Positions 8,432-16,378 of a stretch of DNA of 35,413 nucleotides are shown here, piece after piece (position 1 is the first letter of the stretch; each line of letters starts with the position of its first letter). The position numbers were made by a program, and so were the translations under genes. Source of the DNA: CAZGVV01 sp964529155 (GTDB taxonomy: Bacteria; Pseudomonadota; Alphaproteobacteria; Rickettsiales; SXRF01). The stretch is taken from positions 1-35,413 of the forward strand of contig CAZGVV010000013.1 in NCBI GenBank assembly GCA_964529155.1, given 5' to 3'. The notes beneath the pieces were generated by a model, which had not been told where the DNA came from, did no database searches, and worked only from the letters and a program-made list of their open reading frames with translations.

Positions 8432-8573
8432 CTATAGTTATTTCAATTTAAATTATACGTAGGCGAACATAGTGTTTTCGAGAACCGGAGCGCAGCGTAC
8501 AGGGTACGTGAGCACCGGAAGCGCAGAAAACACTCTTTGCAGCCATGTATAATGGTAAAGTGGAATAACTATA
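8432..8573. mobile_element. MITE-like palindromic element, copy 1
   Basis: A 142-bp element bounded by CTATAGTTATT at the left and AATAACTATA at the right. It matches a second copy at 25630-25774 with three mismatches and two single-base indels by my hand alignment. Nearly the whole length is an imperfect palindrome. It has no reading frame of note. Ends of the form TATAG...CTATA are compatible with TA target duplication, as used by IS630/Tc1-mariner-type MITEs such as Neisseria Correia elements. It fills the gap between the convergent maeB and YejA-like genes and could serve as a two-way transcription end signal. Confidence 0.85.
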
Positions 8574-8584
8574 AGTAGTAAGAC

Positions 8585-10414
8585 TTAGGGTTTCACCCAC
8601 CACGTCTGAAACGCCATATTATATTTTGGCGCCACTTTCGGGCGGTCTAGCTTGTTCCAATAGGCGACGCGCACCCCGGCGGAGCGCCAATGCGGAATGA
8701 CGTAATGCTCCCATAGCAAGACACGGTCCAACGCCCTTCCCGCAGCTTCCAATTCAGGTAATTCCTTGGCCGCGACCAACGCTTCGAGCGCCGCGTCTAT
8801 GGCCGGGTTTTTAACCCCCGCCACATTATTTCCGCCTCGCACATCAGCTTGTGAGGAATGCCACATCGCTATTTGCTCATTACCTGGGAAAAACACCCCG
8901 CGATTCACCCAGTGTGAAATCAAATCAAAATCATAATTCTCAACGCGCTTCTGGTACTGTGCCGCATCGACGTAACGAATGCTTAAATCAATACCCAAAC
9001 GCTGTAAGTTAGGCCGCATCGCGCCAATCACACGCTCCATGGTTGGTTGCTGGAGTAAAAATTCAAGTGTCAGCTTTTCGCCGGTCTGCGCATTCATCCG
9101 CTTTCCATCACGAATCACCCATCCTGCCTCTTCCAGCAATTGCTGCGCCTTAATCAGGTTCGGGCGGTTATTGCCGCTGCCATCGGTTTCCGGCACAATA
9201 AATTTTTCGGTAAATACACCCGCAGGCACTATTCCTTTAAATGGAGCCAGTAACGCCAATTCCTTGCCTTCAGGCAAGTCTTTGGCGGCAAATGGAGTGC
9301 TGTCAAAAAAACTGGTATCACGGGTATAGGCATCGTAAAAAATCGTGTGATTGAGCCAGGAAAAATCCAGTGTCAATCCTATCGCCTCACGTACACGTGG
9401 ATCAGCAAATTTTCCACGCCGCACATTGAATACGAAAGACTGCATTCCTTGCGGGATTTCGTTGGGAATACGCACTTTCGTAAAACGCCCCTGTTTGAGC
9501 GCGGGTGAGTCATAGGCGGTTGCCCAGTTACGGGCGATGTATTCCTGCCGGAAATCATAGGCCCCGGCCTTAAACGCTTCCAGCGTCACATTCTCATCGC
9601 GGTACATGTCATAACGAATGCGGTCAAAATTATATTGCCCGCGAATCACCGGCAAATTACGCCCCCAATATTCCTTCACCCGCTCATATACAATCGTCCG
9701 CCCCGGCTCCACACTCAATACCTTATAAGGGCCGCTGCCCAGGGGCGCTTCCAGTGTTGATACGTCAAACGGATGCGTCGCGTAATAATGCGACGGCAAC
9801 ACTGGCATACTGGCCACAATCAGCGGCAATTCGCGATTGCCTTTTTCTTTGAAGGTAAAAGTAATCGCGCGCGGTCCGGTTTTTTTTACGTCATCGACCA
9901 GCGCATAGGTGATTTGATAGGTTGGATCCCCTTTGTCCTTTAGCGCATGAAAAGAAAATACCACATCTTCCGGCGTAATTGCTGTGCCGTCATGCCAGTG
10001 CGCCGCCGGGTTCAGGGAAAACGTCACACTTCCCCGGTCTGCGGCTACGTCCACGCTTTCGGCAATTAAGCCATACATGGTCTCAGGCTCATCAAATGAC
10101 GGAACCATGAGCGTATCAAATAATCCCGCCAGCGCCGGGGCTTTGACGCCTTTTAAAATAAACGGATTCAACGAATCAAATGTACCGTTTTCGGCAAGCT
10201 TCACTTCCCCACCTTTGGGAGCCGCGGGATTCACATAATCAAAATGCGCAAACCCGGCCTTATATTTACATTCTCCATAATGAGCAAGGCAGTGTGACGG
10301 CGCGCTAATGGCCACATTGGCCGGAATCCATGTCAGTATAACTACGAGTAAACCTTGAATGCGTGTCACACTCCGCAGACGCGGAAATCCGATTACACTC
10401 ACGCACTGCCCCAT
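8585..10414 (-). CDS. YejA-like periplasmic peptide-binding protein of an ABC importer
   Basis: Extracellular solute-binding protein, family 5 (SBP_bac_5), closest in look to YejA, which delivers oligopeptides and microcin C to the YejBEF permease. The 609-residue product has an N-terminal signal with a hydrophobic stretch GLLVVILTWI (21-30) and likely cleavage after AISA (about 38). It then shows the YejA hallmark GFAHFDYVNPAAPKGGEV and the family motifs GSGPYKV and WHDGTAITPEDVVFSF. It is the last gene of the cytochrome c > nfeD > qmcA operon and its start overlaps the qmcA end by 16 bases. No permease or ATPase partner lies in the window, so it is an orphan here. The exact ligand cannot be told. 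Confidence 0.85.
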   Translation of the reverse strand: MGQCVSVIGFPRLRSVTRIQGLLVVILTWIPANVAISAPSHCLAHYGECKYKAGFAHFDYVNPAAPKGGEVKLAENGTFDSLNPFILKGVKAPALAGLFDTLMVPSFDEPETMYGLIAESVDVAADRGSVTFSLNPAAHWHDGTAITPEDVVFSFHALKDKGDPTYQITYALVDDVKKTGPRAITFTFKEKGNRELPLIVASMPVLPSHYYATHPFDVSTLEAPLGSGPYKVLSVEPGRTIVYERVKEYWGRNLPVIRGQYNFDRIRYDMYRDENVTLEAFKAGAYDFRQEYIARNWATAYDSPALKQGRFTKVRIPNEIPQGMQSFVFNVRRGKFADPRVREAIGLTLDFSWLNHTIFYDAYTRDTSFFDSTPFAAKDLPEGKELALLAPFKGIVPAGVFTEKFIVPETDGSGNNRPNLIKAQQLLEEAGWVIRDGKRMNAQTGEKLTLEFLLQQPTMERVIGAMRPNLQRLGIDLSIRYVDAAQYQKRVENYDFDLISHWVNRGVFFPGNEQIAMWHSSQADVRGGNNVAGVKNPAIDAALEALVAAKELPELEAAGRALDRVLLWEHYVIPHWRSAGVRVAYWNKLDRPKVAPKYNMAFQTWWVKP

Positions 10415-11397
10415 GGTCCACGCCCACCCACACCACTCGGGCTATTAGGAGACGGCGTTGAGCTGCCGGATGCATCTGGCGTGCGATTACGCACGGCATC
10501 AAACACCGTCAAAGCTTGTGCGACCATACTGCCGGCATCCCCTGTATTTGCGGGAAGAAGCAAGGTCGTAGATGTTTTAGCTAGTTGACTGAATGCCTGA
10601 ATATAATCTCCCGCAACCTTCAGTGCTACCGCGCTTTCACCACCCGGCTTTTGAATCGCCGCGGCAATCAGCTCAATACTCTTCGCCGTCGCATCCGCTA
10701 CTGCCAGCAATGCTTCCGCCTCACCTTTGGCGCGGTTGATCTGGTCGGTCATTGCACCTTCCGAAGCCAGTACCACCTGCTGTTTCGTACCTTCCGCCAC
10801 GTTGATATGCGACTGCCGCTCGCCTTCGGATTGCAAAATGGTCGCACGCTTCTGGCGATCCGCCGCCATTTGTAATTCCATCGCTTTTAATACCGAATTT
10901 GGCGGTGAAATATTTTTGATCTCATAGCGCATGCACTGAATGCCCCAGTTCTGCGCCGCATGATTAATCGCGGTGACGATATTGGCATTTAACGTTTCGC
11001 GCTCTTCAAACGTTTTATCCAGTGCCAACTTGCCGATTTCTGAGCGCATGGTCGTTTGCGCCAGCAATGTCACGGCATAAATTGGTTCATTCACCCCGTA
11101 ACTCGCCGCCACGGGGTCAATGATGCGGACATATAAAATACCATCCAGATTCAGCGTCACGTTATCCGCCGTGATCCCTGCCTGCTCCGGCACTTCAATT
11201 GCCGCTTCTTTTAAACTGTGCTTATAGGCCACACGCTCGAATAAAGGATTAATCCAGCATAATCCCGGGTCCAGCTTTCGTTCAAATTTTCCGAAACGTT
11301 CGACAATCCACGCTTGTTGCTGGGGCACCATATTGATGCCCTTCCATAGTAATATCAATCCTATCAAGCCAATGGCTGCTAAAATTACCGGAAGCAT
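10399..11397 (-). CDS. qmcA: SPFH/band 7 membrane-scaffold protein (QmcA/paraslipin type)
   Basis: Stomatin-like protein anchored to the inner membrane by one N-terminal segment (about residues 4-20, ILAAIGLIGLILLW). The SPFH domain follows: MVPQQQAWIVERFGKF, LDPGLCWINPLFERV and IPV-like VPEQAGITADNV. After it comes a long Ala/Glu-rich coiled coil (ERQSHINVAEGTKQQ, INRAKGEAEALL) and a Gly/Ser/Pro-rich tail. Such proteins organise membrane microdomains and often influence FtsH or NfeD-type partners. Its immediate upstream neighbour is NfeD, the classic pairing seen with E. coli qmcA-ybbK/ybbJ. An AGGAG ribosome site lies eight bases upstream of the ATG. Function beyond scaffolding is unknown. 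Confidence 0.9.
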   Translation of the reverse strand: MLPVILAAIGLIGLILLWKGINMVPQQQAWIVERFGKFERKLDPGLCWINPLFERVAYKHSLKEAAIEVPEQAGITADNVTLNLDGILYVRIIDPVAASYGVNEPIYAVTLLAQTTMRSEIGKLALDKTFEERETLNANIVTAINHAAQNWGIQCMRYEIKNISPPNSVLKAMELQMAADRQKRATILQSEGERQSHINVAEGTKQQVVLASEGAMTDQINRAKGEAEALLAVADATAKSIELIAAAIQKPGGESAVALKVAGDYIQAFSQLAKTSTTLLLPANTGDAGSMVAQALTVFDAVRNRTPDASGSSTPSPNSPSGVGGRGPWGSA

Positions 11398-11414
11398 GAG
11401 CCTTACTCCTTATT

Positions 11415-11888
11415 TTAAGATTTTGGGCTTACAATTAATTTTGCACCCATAACGGCAATAATGGTTACGGCTGTATTTTCAGCTAGCATGCTCACACCGG
11501 CATCGGGCGCTAATTCGGCCTTCATGATAGTCCCCGACCATAGCACTATTCCTTCTCCCCCGCGGCGTAACCCGCCTGCGCCTACAATAGCCGTTGCGCC
11601 AATTACATCATTATATCCGGGGGATGTTTTGCTCGATGGAAATAATTTTTGAATAGGCCGCCACAATAACACGCCCGAAGCCAGCGCAATAGCGAAGCAT
11701 ACGGCGAATTGTACAATAATCTGCTCATCTCCGATCCAGTCCAGTGACAGAAGAATACCCGTCGCCAGCGCACCGATTCCCATAAAAAAGAATCCCACCC
11801 CCGGAATGCCGAATGCTTCTAATGCAATAAATACAACACCAACGATCAACCACTCATACACCACATTCAGTTCAGAGAGGAATTCCAT
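11415..11888 (-). CDS. NfeD-family membrane protein
   Basis: 157-residue short NfeD (NfeD1b type) partner of SPFH proteins. Three hydrophobic segments lie in roughly the first 75 residues (WLIVGVVFIALEAF, GFFFMGIGALATGILLSL, IIVQFAVCFAIALASGVLL). They are followed by an OB-fold-like soluble tail (IGATAIVGAGGLRRGGEGIV, AENTAVTIIAVMGAKLIV). The protease domain of long NfeD proteins is absent. It lies directly upstream of qmcA with 17 bases between, and 11 bases after the cytochrome c gene, in one minus-strand operon. Likely role: assisting the QmcA scaffold in the inner membrane. Confidence 0.88.
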   Translation of the reverse strand: MEFLSELNVVYEWLIVGVVFIALEAFGIPGVGFFFMGIGALATGILLSLDWIGDEQIIVQFAVCFAIALASGVLLWRPIQKLFPSSKTSPGYNDVIGATAIVGAGGLRRGGEGIVLWSGTIMKAELAPDAGVSMLAENTAVTIIAVMGAKLIVSPKS

Positions 11889-11899
11889 TAGTCTGAACT

Positions 11900-12475
11900 C
11901 TATTTCGGCAGAGGAAGCGGATTATCGCTCAGCGTATTTAAATACGCGATCAGATTGGCGCGATCTTGGGGGTTTTTCACACCGGCAAATGCCATTTTCG
12001 TGCCTGGCACATCTTGTTGTGGTGCAAGAAGGAAGTTTGATAACTCCTGGAAATTCCAGCTTTTATCCTTTTTGCCCTGGATAGCTGCAGAATAGGCAAA
12101 ATCCTCTTTATGCCCAAAATGGCTACCCAGTAACCCCCATTGATTGGGGCCCACACCATTTTTTCCACCTTTGTCAAACGTATGGCAGGAAGTACATTTT
12201 TTTAGCTGATCTTTTCCTGCAGCCACATCCGCCTTCGCCAGGAATGGCTTAATATCAACCGGTTGTGCTGGCGCAGCCGCCGGGCTGGTTCCATCAGCTG
12301 CATGGGCTTCTTCAACACCGGCAATGCTATAGCCGCGCTTTTCTTCGCCATGTTTGCCATGCTCAAGGCCCCCGCGATAAAGTACTTCGCTGCCAAGCCC
12401 CGCCACCATAGCCACAATGCCCGCAAGCACGATAGCTGCCGCAATTTTATTCATTTCCAAACCAGAATTAGACAT
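11900..12475 (-). CDS. cycM: Membrane-anchored cytochrome c (CycM/c552 type)
   Basis: Class I c-type cytochrome held at the periplasmic face by an uncleaved N-terminal segment (IAAAIVLAGIVAMVAGLG, 11-28), then a flexible Ala/Pro-rich linker (about 55-75) and the haem domain. The haem is bound by CTSCH (C94, C97, H98), and the distal ligand is M161 in GTKMAFAG. The domain ends in the typical RANLIAYLNTLS helix. In alphaproteobacteria this type shuttles electrons between the bc1 complex and cytochrome oxidase. It is first in the operon with nfeD, qmcA and a YejA-like gene. A GAGG site precedes the ATG at 12475, and a second ATG seven codons in is possible. Confidence 0.9.
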   Translation of the reverse strand: MSNSGLEMNKIAAAIVLAGIVAMVAGLGSEVLYRGGLEHGKHGEEKRGYSIAGVEEAHAADGTSPAAAPAQPVDIKPFLAKADVAAGKDQLKKCTSCHTFDKGGKNGVGPNQWGLLGSHFGHKEDFAYSAAIQGKKDKSWNFQELSNFLLAPQQDVPGTKMAFAGVKNPQDRANLIAYLNTLSDNPLPLPK

Positions 12476-12512
12476 AAGAGGTCCTCATAAAACTTGTGGA
12501 ATTGCAGTTAGC

Positions 12513-12518
12513 TATAAT
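12513..12518 (+). promoter_or_regulatory. Candidate -10 box for kdsB
   Basis: A perfect TATAAT lies 31 bases upstream of the kdsB ATG, between the divergent cytochrome c and kdsB genes. No good -35 box is seen at 16-18 bases. The AGGA ribosome site follows at 12541-12544. Confidence 0.35.
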
Positions 12519-12549
12519 ATGGTGCGCGTATCAGTTCAACAGGATTTAC

Positions 12550-13353
12550 ATGTCACCTCTCATCCTTATCCCCGCCCGCTTCGCTGCCACCCGTCTTCCG
12601 GGCAAACCCATGCTCGAAATCGGCGGTGCGCCGATGATTGTGCAGGTCTGGCGCAGGGCAATCGCCGCCCATATGGGCGAAGTCGCCGTAGCGACCGACC
12701 ACCCGGACATTGCCACCGTCATCACCGCCGAAGGTGGCCGGGCCATCATGACCCGTGCTGATCACGCATCAGGCTCAGACCGCATCTATGAAGCGCTTCA
12801 ATCCATTGACCCTGAAAAAAAATATTATGATATCATCATCAATCTCCAGGGCGATATGCCAACCCTCGACCCAGGCGTCATCGCCCAGGTCCTCGCCCCT
12901 TTGTCGGACGGAGACGTAGATATTGCCACCCTGGCCGCCATCATTACCGAAGAACGTGAAAAAACGGACCCCGCGGTGGTAAAAGCTGTACTTGCAGCCA
13001 AGATAACGGATGACAGTACCCAGATGACAAAAACACCCGCCTCTTACCATCCGCCATGCGTCATCCGTCATCCCTCCCCATACCGCGCCCTCGACTTTAC
13101 CCGCAACACCCCCAAAACCGGCGAACCGTTTTATCACCACATCGGCCTCTACGCTTATCGCCGCGCCGCGTTGGAGCGTTTTGTCGCGCTCCCCCCCTCG
13201 CCTCGGGAAAAAGCAGAAAAATTAGAACAATTACGTGCCATGGAAAACGGAATGCGTATTGACGTGAACGTGGTAAATACAGTACCGCTTGGCGTGGACA
13301 CACCGGAAACACTGGAAATAGCAAGGGAATATTATGCCACACAAACGATATGA
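12550..13353 (+). CDS. kdsB: CMP-KDO synthetase (3-deoxy-manno-octulosonate cytidylyltransferase)
   Basis: Activates KDO with CTP for lipid A core synthesis, marking a Gram-negative LPS maker. The start at 12550 is fixed by AGGA five bases upstream and the family N-terminus LILIPARFAATRLPGKPM. Further signatures are ATDH (48-51), RADHASGSDR (69-78), NLQGDMPTLDP (98-108), YHHIGLYAYRR and GVDTPETLE. The product is 267 residues, longer than the usual 245-250, because about 26 residues (152-177) are inserted between VKAVLAAK and YRALDFTR, where relatives have only a short turn. The DNA of that insert is bounded by inverted repeats. All catalytic motifs are intact, so the enzyme is probably active. 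The 3' end overlaps the next gene by 20 bases. Confidence 0.95.
   Translation: MSPLILIPARFAATRLPGKPMLEIGGAPMIVQVWRRAIAAHMGEVAVATDHPDIATVITAEGGRAIMTRADHASGSDRIYEALQSIDPEKKYYDIIINLQGDMPTLDPGVIAQVLAPLSDGDVDIATLAAIITEEREKTDPAVVKAVLAAKITDDSTQMTKTPASYHPPCVIRHPSPYRALDFTRNTPKTGEPFYHHIGLYAYRRAALERFVALPPSPREKAEKLEQLRAMENGMRIDVNVVNTVPLGVDTPETLEIAREYYATQTI
13008..13073. repeat. Inverted-repeat-bounded in-frame insertion within kdsB
   Basis: GGATGAC at 13008-13014 faces GTCATCC at 13067-13073, with additional GATGAC (13023-13028) and GTCATCC (13060-13066) copies inside. On the minus strand the right side reads as degenerate 7-bp units (GGATGAC, GGATGAC, GCATGGC, GGATGGT). The 66-bp span is a multiple of three and coincides with a stretch of KdsB that has no counterpart in relatives. 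Confidence 0.55.
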
Positions 13354-14311
13354 TGTCATCGGCCTGGGCAGTGCCATTGTAGATGTACTGGCCTTCTGTG
13401 ACGATACCATCCTTGGCGAACTCGGCCTCGCCAAAGGCTCCATGGCGCTGATCGACGAATCGCGCGCCGAAACGCTCTATACACACATGGGCCCTTCCAA
13501 TGAATGTTCTGGCGGCTCAGCGGCAAACACCTTGGCGGGCCTCGCCTCACTCGGTGGCCGCGGCGCCTTTATCGGCAAAGTAAAACGTGACCAGCTCGGT
13601 GAAATTTTCACCCACGACATCCGCGCGTGCGGCGTGCAATTCAACACCACGCCCGCCGACAGCGGCGCCGCCACCGCGCGCTGCCTGATCTTCGTCACAC
13701 CCGACGCCCAGCGCACCATGAATACATTTCTTGGCGCGTGCCTCGGCCTCACCCCAGCCGACATCGACAACGCCCCCATCAGTCAGGCACACATACTCTA
13801 CTTAGAAGGCTACCTCTGGGATTCACCAGCCATGCTCGCCGCCGCCCGCCACGCCATCGCCACCGCCGAAGCAGCCGATACCCGCGTGGCACTCACGCTA
13901 TCAGACTCGTTCTGCGTAGACCGGCACCGCGACGCATTGCTCGCGCAATTGCCGGAAGTGGATATTCTATTCGCCAACGAAGCCGAAATCATCGCTCTCA
14001 CCCAAGCCCCGGATTTCACCACCGCCCAGCAACGTGCCCAGGATCTCTGCGATATTATTGTCATTACCCGCTCTGAAAAAGGCGCGGTCGTGCTCGCTGA
14101 CGGCAAGGTAGAAATCGTTCCTGCCGAAGCCGTTACCGATGTGGTGGACACCACCGGCGCCGGTGATTTATTCGCCAGCGGCTTTTTATATGGCGCCACA
14201 CGCGGCTGGGATGTGCGCGCATGCGCCAGCCTCGGCAATGCCTGTGCTGGAAAAATCATCCAGCAAACCGGCGCCCGCAGCGCCGTGCCGCTTGATCGCC
14301 TGGTAGCCTAG
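13334..14311 (+). CDS. PfkB-family carbohydrate/adenosine kinase
   Basis: ATP-dependent ribokinase-fold kinase of 325 residues. Visible landmarks are the N-terminal IGLGSAIVDVLA, the substrate-binding GGSAANT (60-66), ILFANEAEIIALT (211-223) and the signature VDTTGAGDLFASGFLYG with catalytic base D278 (271-287). The overall pattern is that of the alphaproteobacterial proteins annotated as adenosine kinase; substrate cannot be proven from sequence and fructokinase-like activity is possible. The ATG overlaps the last 20 bases of kdsB, and no alternative methionine gives the family N-terminus, so the genes are coupled. An AmpG-like permease follows immediately. Confidence 0.9.
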   Translation: MPHKRYDVIGLGSAIVDVLAFCDDTILGELGLAKGSMALIDESRAETLYTHMGPSNECSGGSAANTLAGLASLGGRGAFIGKVKRDQLGEIFTHDIRACGVQFNTTPADSGAATARCLIFVTPDAQRTMNTFLGACLGLTPADIDNAPISQAHILYLEGYLWDSPAMLAAARHAIATAEAADTRVALTLSDSFCVDRHRDALLAQLPEVDILFANEAEIIALTQAPDFTTAQQRAQDLCDIIVITRSEKGAVVLADGKVEIVPAEAVTDVVDTTGAGDLFASGFLYGATRGWDVRACASLGNACAGKIIQQTGARSAVPLDRLVA

Positions 14312-15613
14312 GTGACCACCACGGGGGATGTGCCCATCGCAGAGAAAAAACCACGCGAATCGTGGTTCCACCTTTTTTCCGATATTCGCATCATCACGTT
14401 ATTGTTTTTAGGCATTTCAAGCGGCCTGCCACTCGCACTCACCGCCTCCACCCTTGCCATTCGCTTGGTGGAAGCAGGCGTCAATAAAGCTGATATCGGC
14501 TTATTCGCCGCCATGGCCATTCCCTATTCCTTTAAATTCGTATGGGCGCCGTTGGTGGATAGCCTTCCCTTTCCCTTACTCACCCGCTTACTAGGCCGCA
14601 GGCGCGGTTGGCTGATCGGCGCGCAGGCATGTTTAATGGCGAGCATCATCTTCATGGGCACGGTCGACCCCGCCATTGCCCCATGGTTTACCGCGCTGGC
14701 CGCACTCTTGGTCGCCTTCTGGTCAGCCACACAAGATATCCTGGTGGATGCCTACCGCGTAGAACTCTTACCCACCGAAAAACAAGGCACCGCCGCCGCT
14801 ACCTACGTACTCGGTTATCGCTTAGGGATGATCGCCTCCTCCGCCGGCGCGCTGCATCTGGACGCCACCATGGGCTGGTCCGCCACTTATACTATCATGG
14901 GTCTACTCATCGGTTTTGGTATGATTGCCGCCCTTATTGCCGGGGAGCCAAAAGTCATCGCCGCCAACACTATAGCCGCCATACGCGGATCATGGATTCA
15001 ACGCGCGCTCATCGCCCCGTTTCGTGACTTCATGTCGCGTCCCGGCTGGTTGATTGTGTTGTGTTTCACTGCGCTTTACAAACTCCCCGATGCCTTTATC
15101 GGCCTCATGAGCAGCGTATTTTTCATTGAGCTTGGCTTCACCAAACCGGAAATCGCCGACATCAGCAAACTCTACGGCCTCATCGCCACCATCGCCGGTG
15201 GTTTCCTCGGTGGGTGGCTGATGACGCGTTTTCGGCTCATCACCTTACTATGGACCATCGGCCTGGCCCAAGGATTTACCAATTTACTCTATATTACGTT
15301 TACCTATACTGGTGCGCAACTCTCTGTATTAGCGCTCGTCATCACCGGCGATAATCTGGTCAGCGGCATGAGCGCCACGGTGTTCGTGGCGTACCTCAGC
15401 GGCCTGTGCAACGCCCGCTTCACCGCCACGCAATATGCACTCTTAAGCTCACTCGCCAGCGCCTCCCGCACCATGCTCTCCACCCCCGCCGGCTGGTGCG
15501 CCGCCACGCTCGGCTGGACATGGTTTTTCGGGCTTTCAGCCTTGCTGCCGCTGCCGTCACTTATTTTGTTGATCTGGTTGCAGAAAAATTCACGGCAAAA
15601 ATCCGCCGACTAA
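14312..15613 (+). CDS. AmpG-like MFS permease (muropeptide type)
   Basis: Multi-spanning inner-membrane transporter of 433 residues with about twelve hydrophobic segments. The family hallmarks are FLGISSGLPLALTASTLAIR near residues 33-52, FVWAPLVDSLPFP, and SATQDILVDAYRVELL (about 138-153) followed by QGTAAATYVLGYRLGM. AmpG proteins import anhydro-muropeptides for cell-wall recycling and, in some bacteria, beta-lactamase induction. This copy is shorter than E. coli AmpG (491 residues, 14 segments), so the substrate is an inference. Translation seems to start at GTG 14312, immediately after the kinase stop codon and without a clear ribosome site. It ends nine bases from a convergent small gene. 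Confidence 0.85.
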   Translation: MTTTGDVPIAEKKPRESWFHLFSDIRIITLLFLGISSGLPLALTASTLAIRLVEAGVNKADIGLFAAMAIPYSFKFVWAPLVDSLPFPLLTRLLGRRRGWLIGAQACLMASIIFMGTVDPAIAPWFTALAALLVAFWSATQDILVDAYRVELLPTEKQGTAAATYVLGYRLGMIASSAGALHLDATMGWSATYTIMGLLIGFGMIAALIAGEPKVIAANTIAAIRGSWIQRALIAPFRDFMSRPGWLIVLCFTALYKLPDAFIGLMSSVFFIELGFTKPEIADISKLYGLIATIAGGFLGGWLMTRFRLITLLWTIGLAQGFTNLLYITFTYTGAQLSVLALVITGDNLVSGMSATVFVAYLSGLCNARFTATQYALLSSLASASRTMLSTPAGWCAATLGWTWFFGLSALLPLPSLILLIWLQKNSRQKSAD

Positions 15614-15622
15614 TGCAAAAAA

Positions 15623-15955
15623 CTACTTCTGAAAATTCTTCCGCGCCTGTTCGCGTTCCGCAGGCGAGAGGTTACGCCCGCCGGTTTTGCTTAGCTCTTG
15701 CTTGTATTGCTGTTTCCATTGGCTGAATTTTTGCTGCTGCATCCAGCGGCTCCAGTCGGAATCCGACATTTTTTGTAAAATCTCCAACCGCTGCTGCACA
15801 CGCTGTATATTTTCCTGCCGGGTTTTCGGCGGCTGCGGGTAGTTGGGAAATGGGTTTTTCACTGCAAGCGTTGTGCCCGGTGCAACGGAATTATCCGCGG
15901 CCAGCGTGGCAACTGACATAAAAGCAAGCGGCAATAACAGAGCAATATAACGCAT
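15623..15955 (-). CDS. Small exported protein of unknown function
   Basis: 110-residue product with a cleavable signal peptide (MRYIALLLPLAFMSVATLAA, cleavage likely after LAA). The mature part is basic, Gln-rich and probably helical (NIQRVQQRLEILQKM, WMQQQKFSQWKQQYKQEL) and ends in LSPAEREQARKNFQK. I chose the ATG at 15955, preceded by GGGGA at five bases, over a TTG at 15967. I do not recognise the family. It is divergent from cutA with only 39 bases between and convergent with the permease gene. A periplasmic structural or chaperone-like role is possible but not shown. Confidence 0.65.
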   Translation of the reverse strand: MRYIALLLPLAFMSVATLAADNSVAPGTTLAVKNPFPNYPQPPKTRQENIQRVQQRLEILQKMSDSDWSRWMQQQKFSQWKQQYKQELSKTGGRNLSPAEREQARKNFQK

Positions 15956-15994
15956 ACTATTCCCCAAAGTTAAATGGTCTGATAGACTAACCGT

Positions 15995-16312
15995 ATGAAC
16001 GCTATCGTAATCTATATCACCGCCAAAAACAAGGAGCAGGCCATCACGCTGGCCAAAACGTTACTTGAAGAACGCCTGATCGCCTGCGCCAATTTAATCG
16101 AATCCACTTCCCTTTACCACTGGAACGGTGAACTGCAAAACACACCTGAATGCATTCTCATCGCCAAATCTACTGACCGCCACATGGACTGCATAACCGC
16201 CCGCGTTACCGCATTACATGATTACGAATGCCCCTGCATTGTTGCCTGGCCCATCACGTCAGGGCATTTACCCTTTTTAGAATGGGTCCACCAATCGGTA
16301 GGTGATGTGTAA
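15995..16312 (+). CDS. cutA: CutA1-type divalent-ion tolerance protein
   Basis: 105-residue protein with the full-length CutA1 fold pattern: AIVIYITAKNKEQAITLAKTLLEERLIACANL, then the signature SLYHWNGELQNTPECILIAKS, and the C-terminal HDYECPCIVAWPI ... FLEWVHQSV. CutA1 forms a very stable cytoplasmic trimer related to PII signal proteins and is linked to copper and other divalent-ion tolerance; its biochemical role remains unsettled. The gene has a very short upstream gap (39 bases) to the divergent small exported-protein gene and no evident ribosome site. Confidence 0.95.
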   Translation: MNAIVIYITAKNKEQAITLAKTLLEERLIACANLIESTSLYHWNGELQNTPECILIAKSTDRHMDCITARVTALHDYECPCIVAWPITSGHLPFLEWVHQSVGDV

Positions 16313-16322
16313 ATAGTGATTA

Positions 16323-16371
16323 GTGAATAAGGATGTTGAAGACAAATTCACCCTTCAGCACCACTATTCAC
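16323..16371. terminator. Candidate two-way hairpin between cutA and the AsmA-like gene
   Basis: GTGAATA (16323-16329) pairs with TATTCAC (16365-16371), and inside it TGTTGAAG with CTTCAGCA (one G-U pair) forms a second stem. The hairpin fills the gap between two convergent genes. There is no strong T tract, so termination is plausible but not certain. Confidence 0.35.
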
Positions 16372-16378
16372 CCTTTAC

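Noticed and set aside
16313..16378. A short gene between cutA and the AsmA-like gene
   Set aside because: The stretch is dominated by an inverted repeat and has no convincing start signals.
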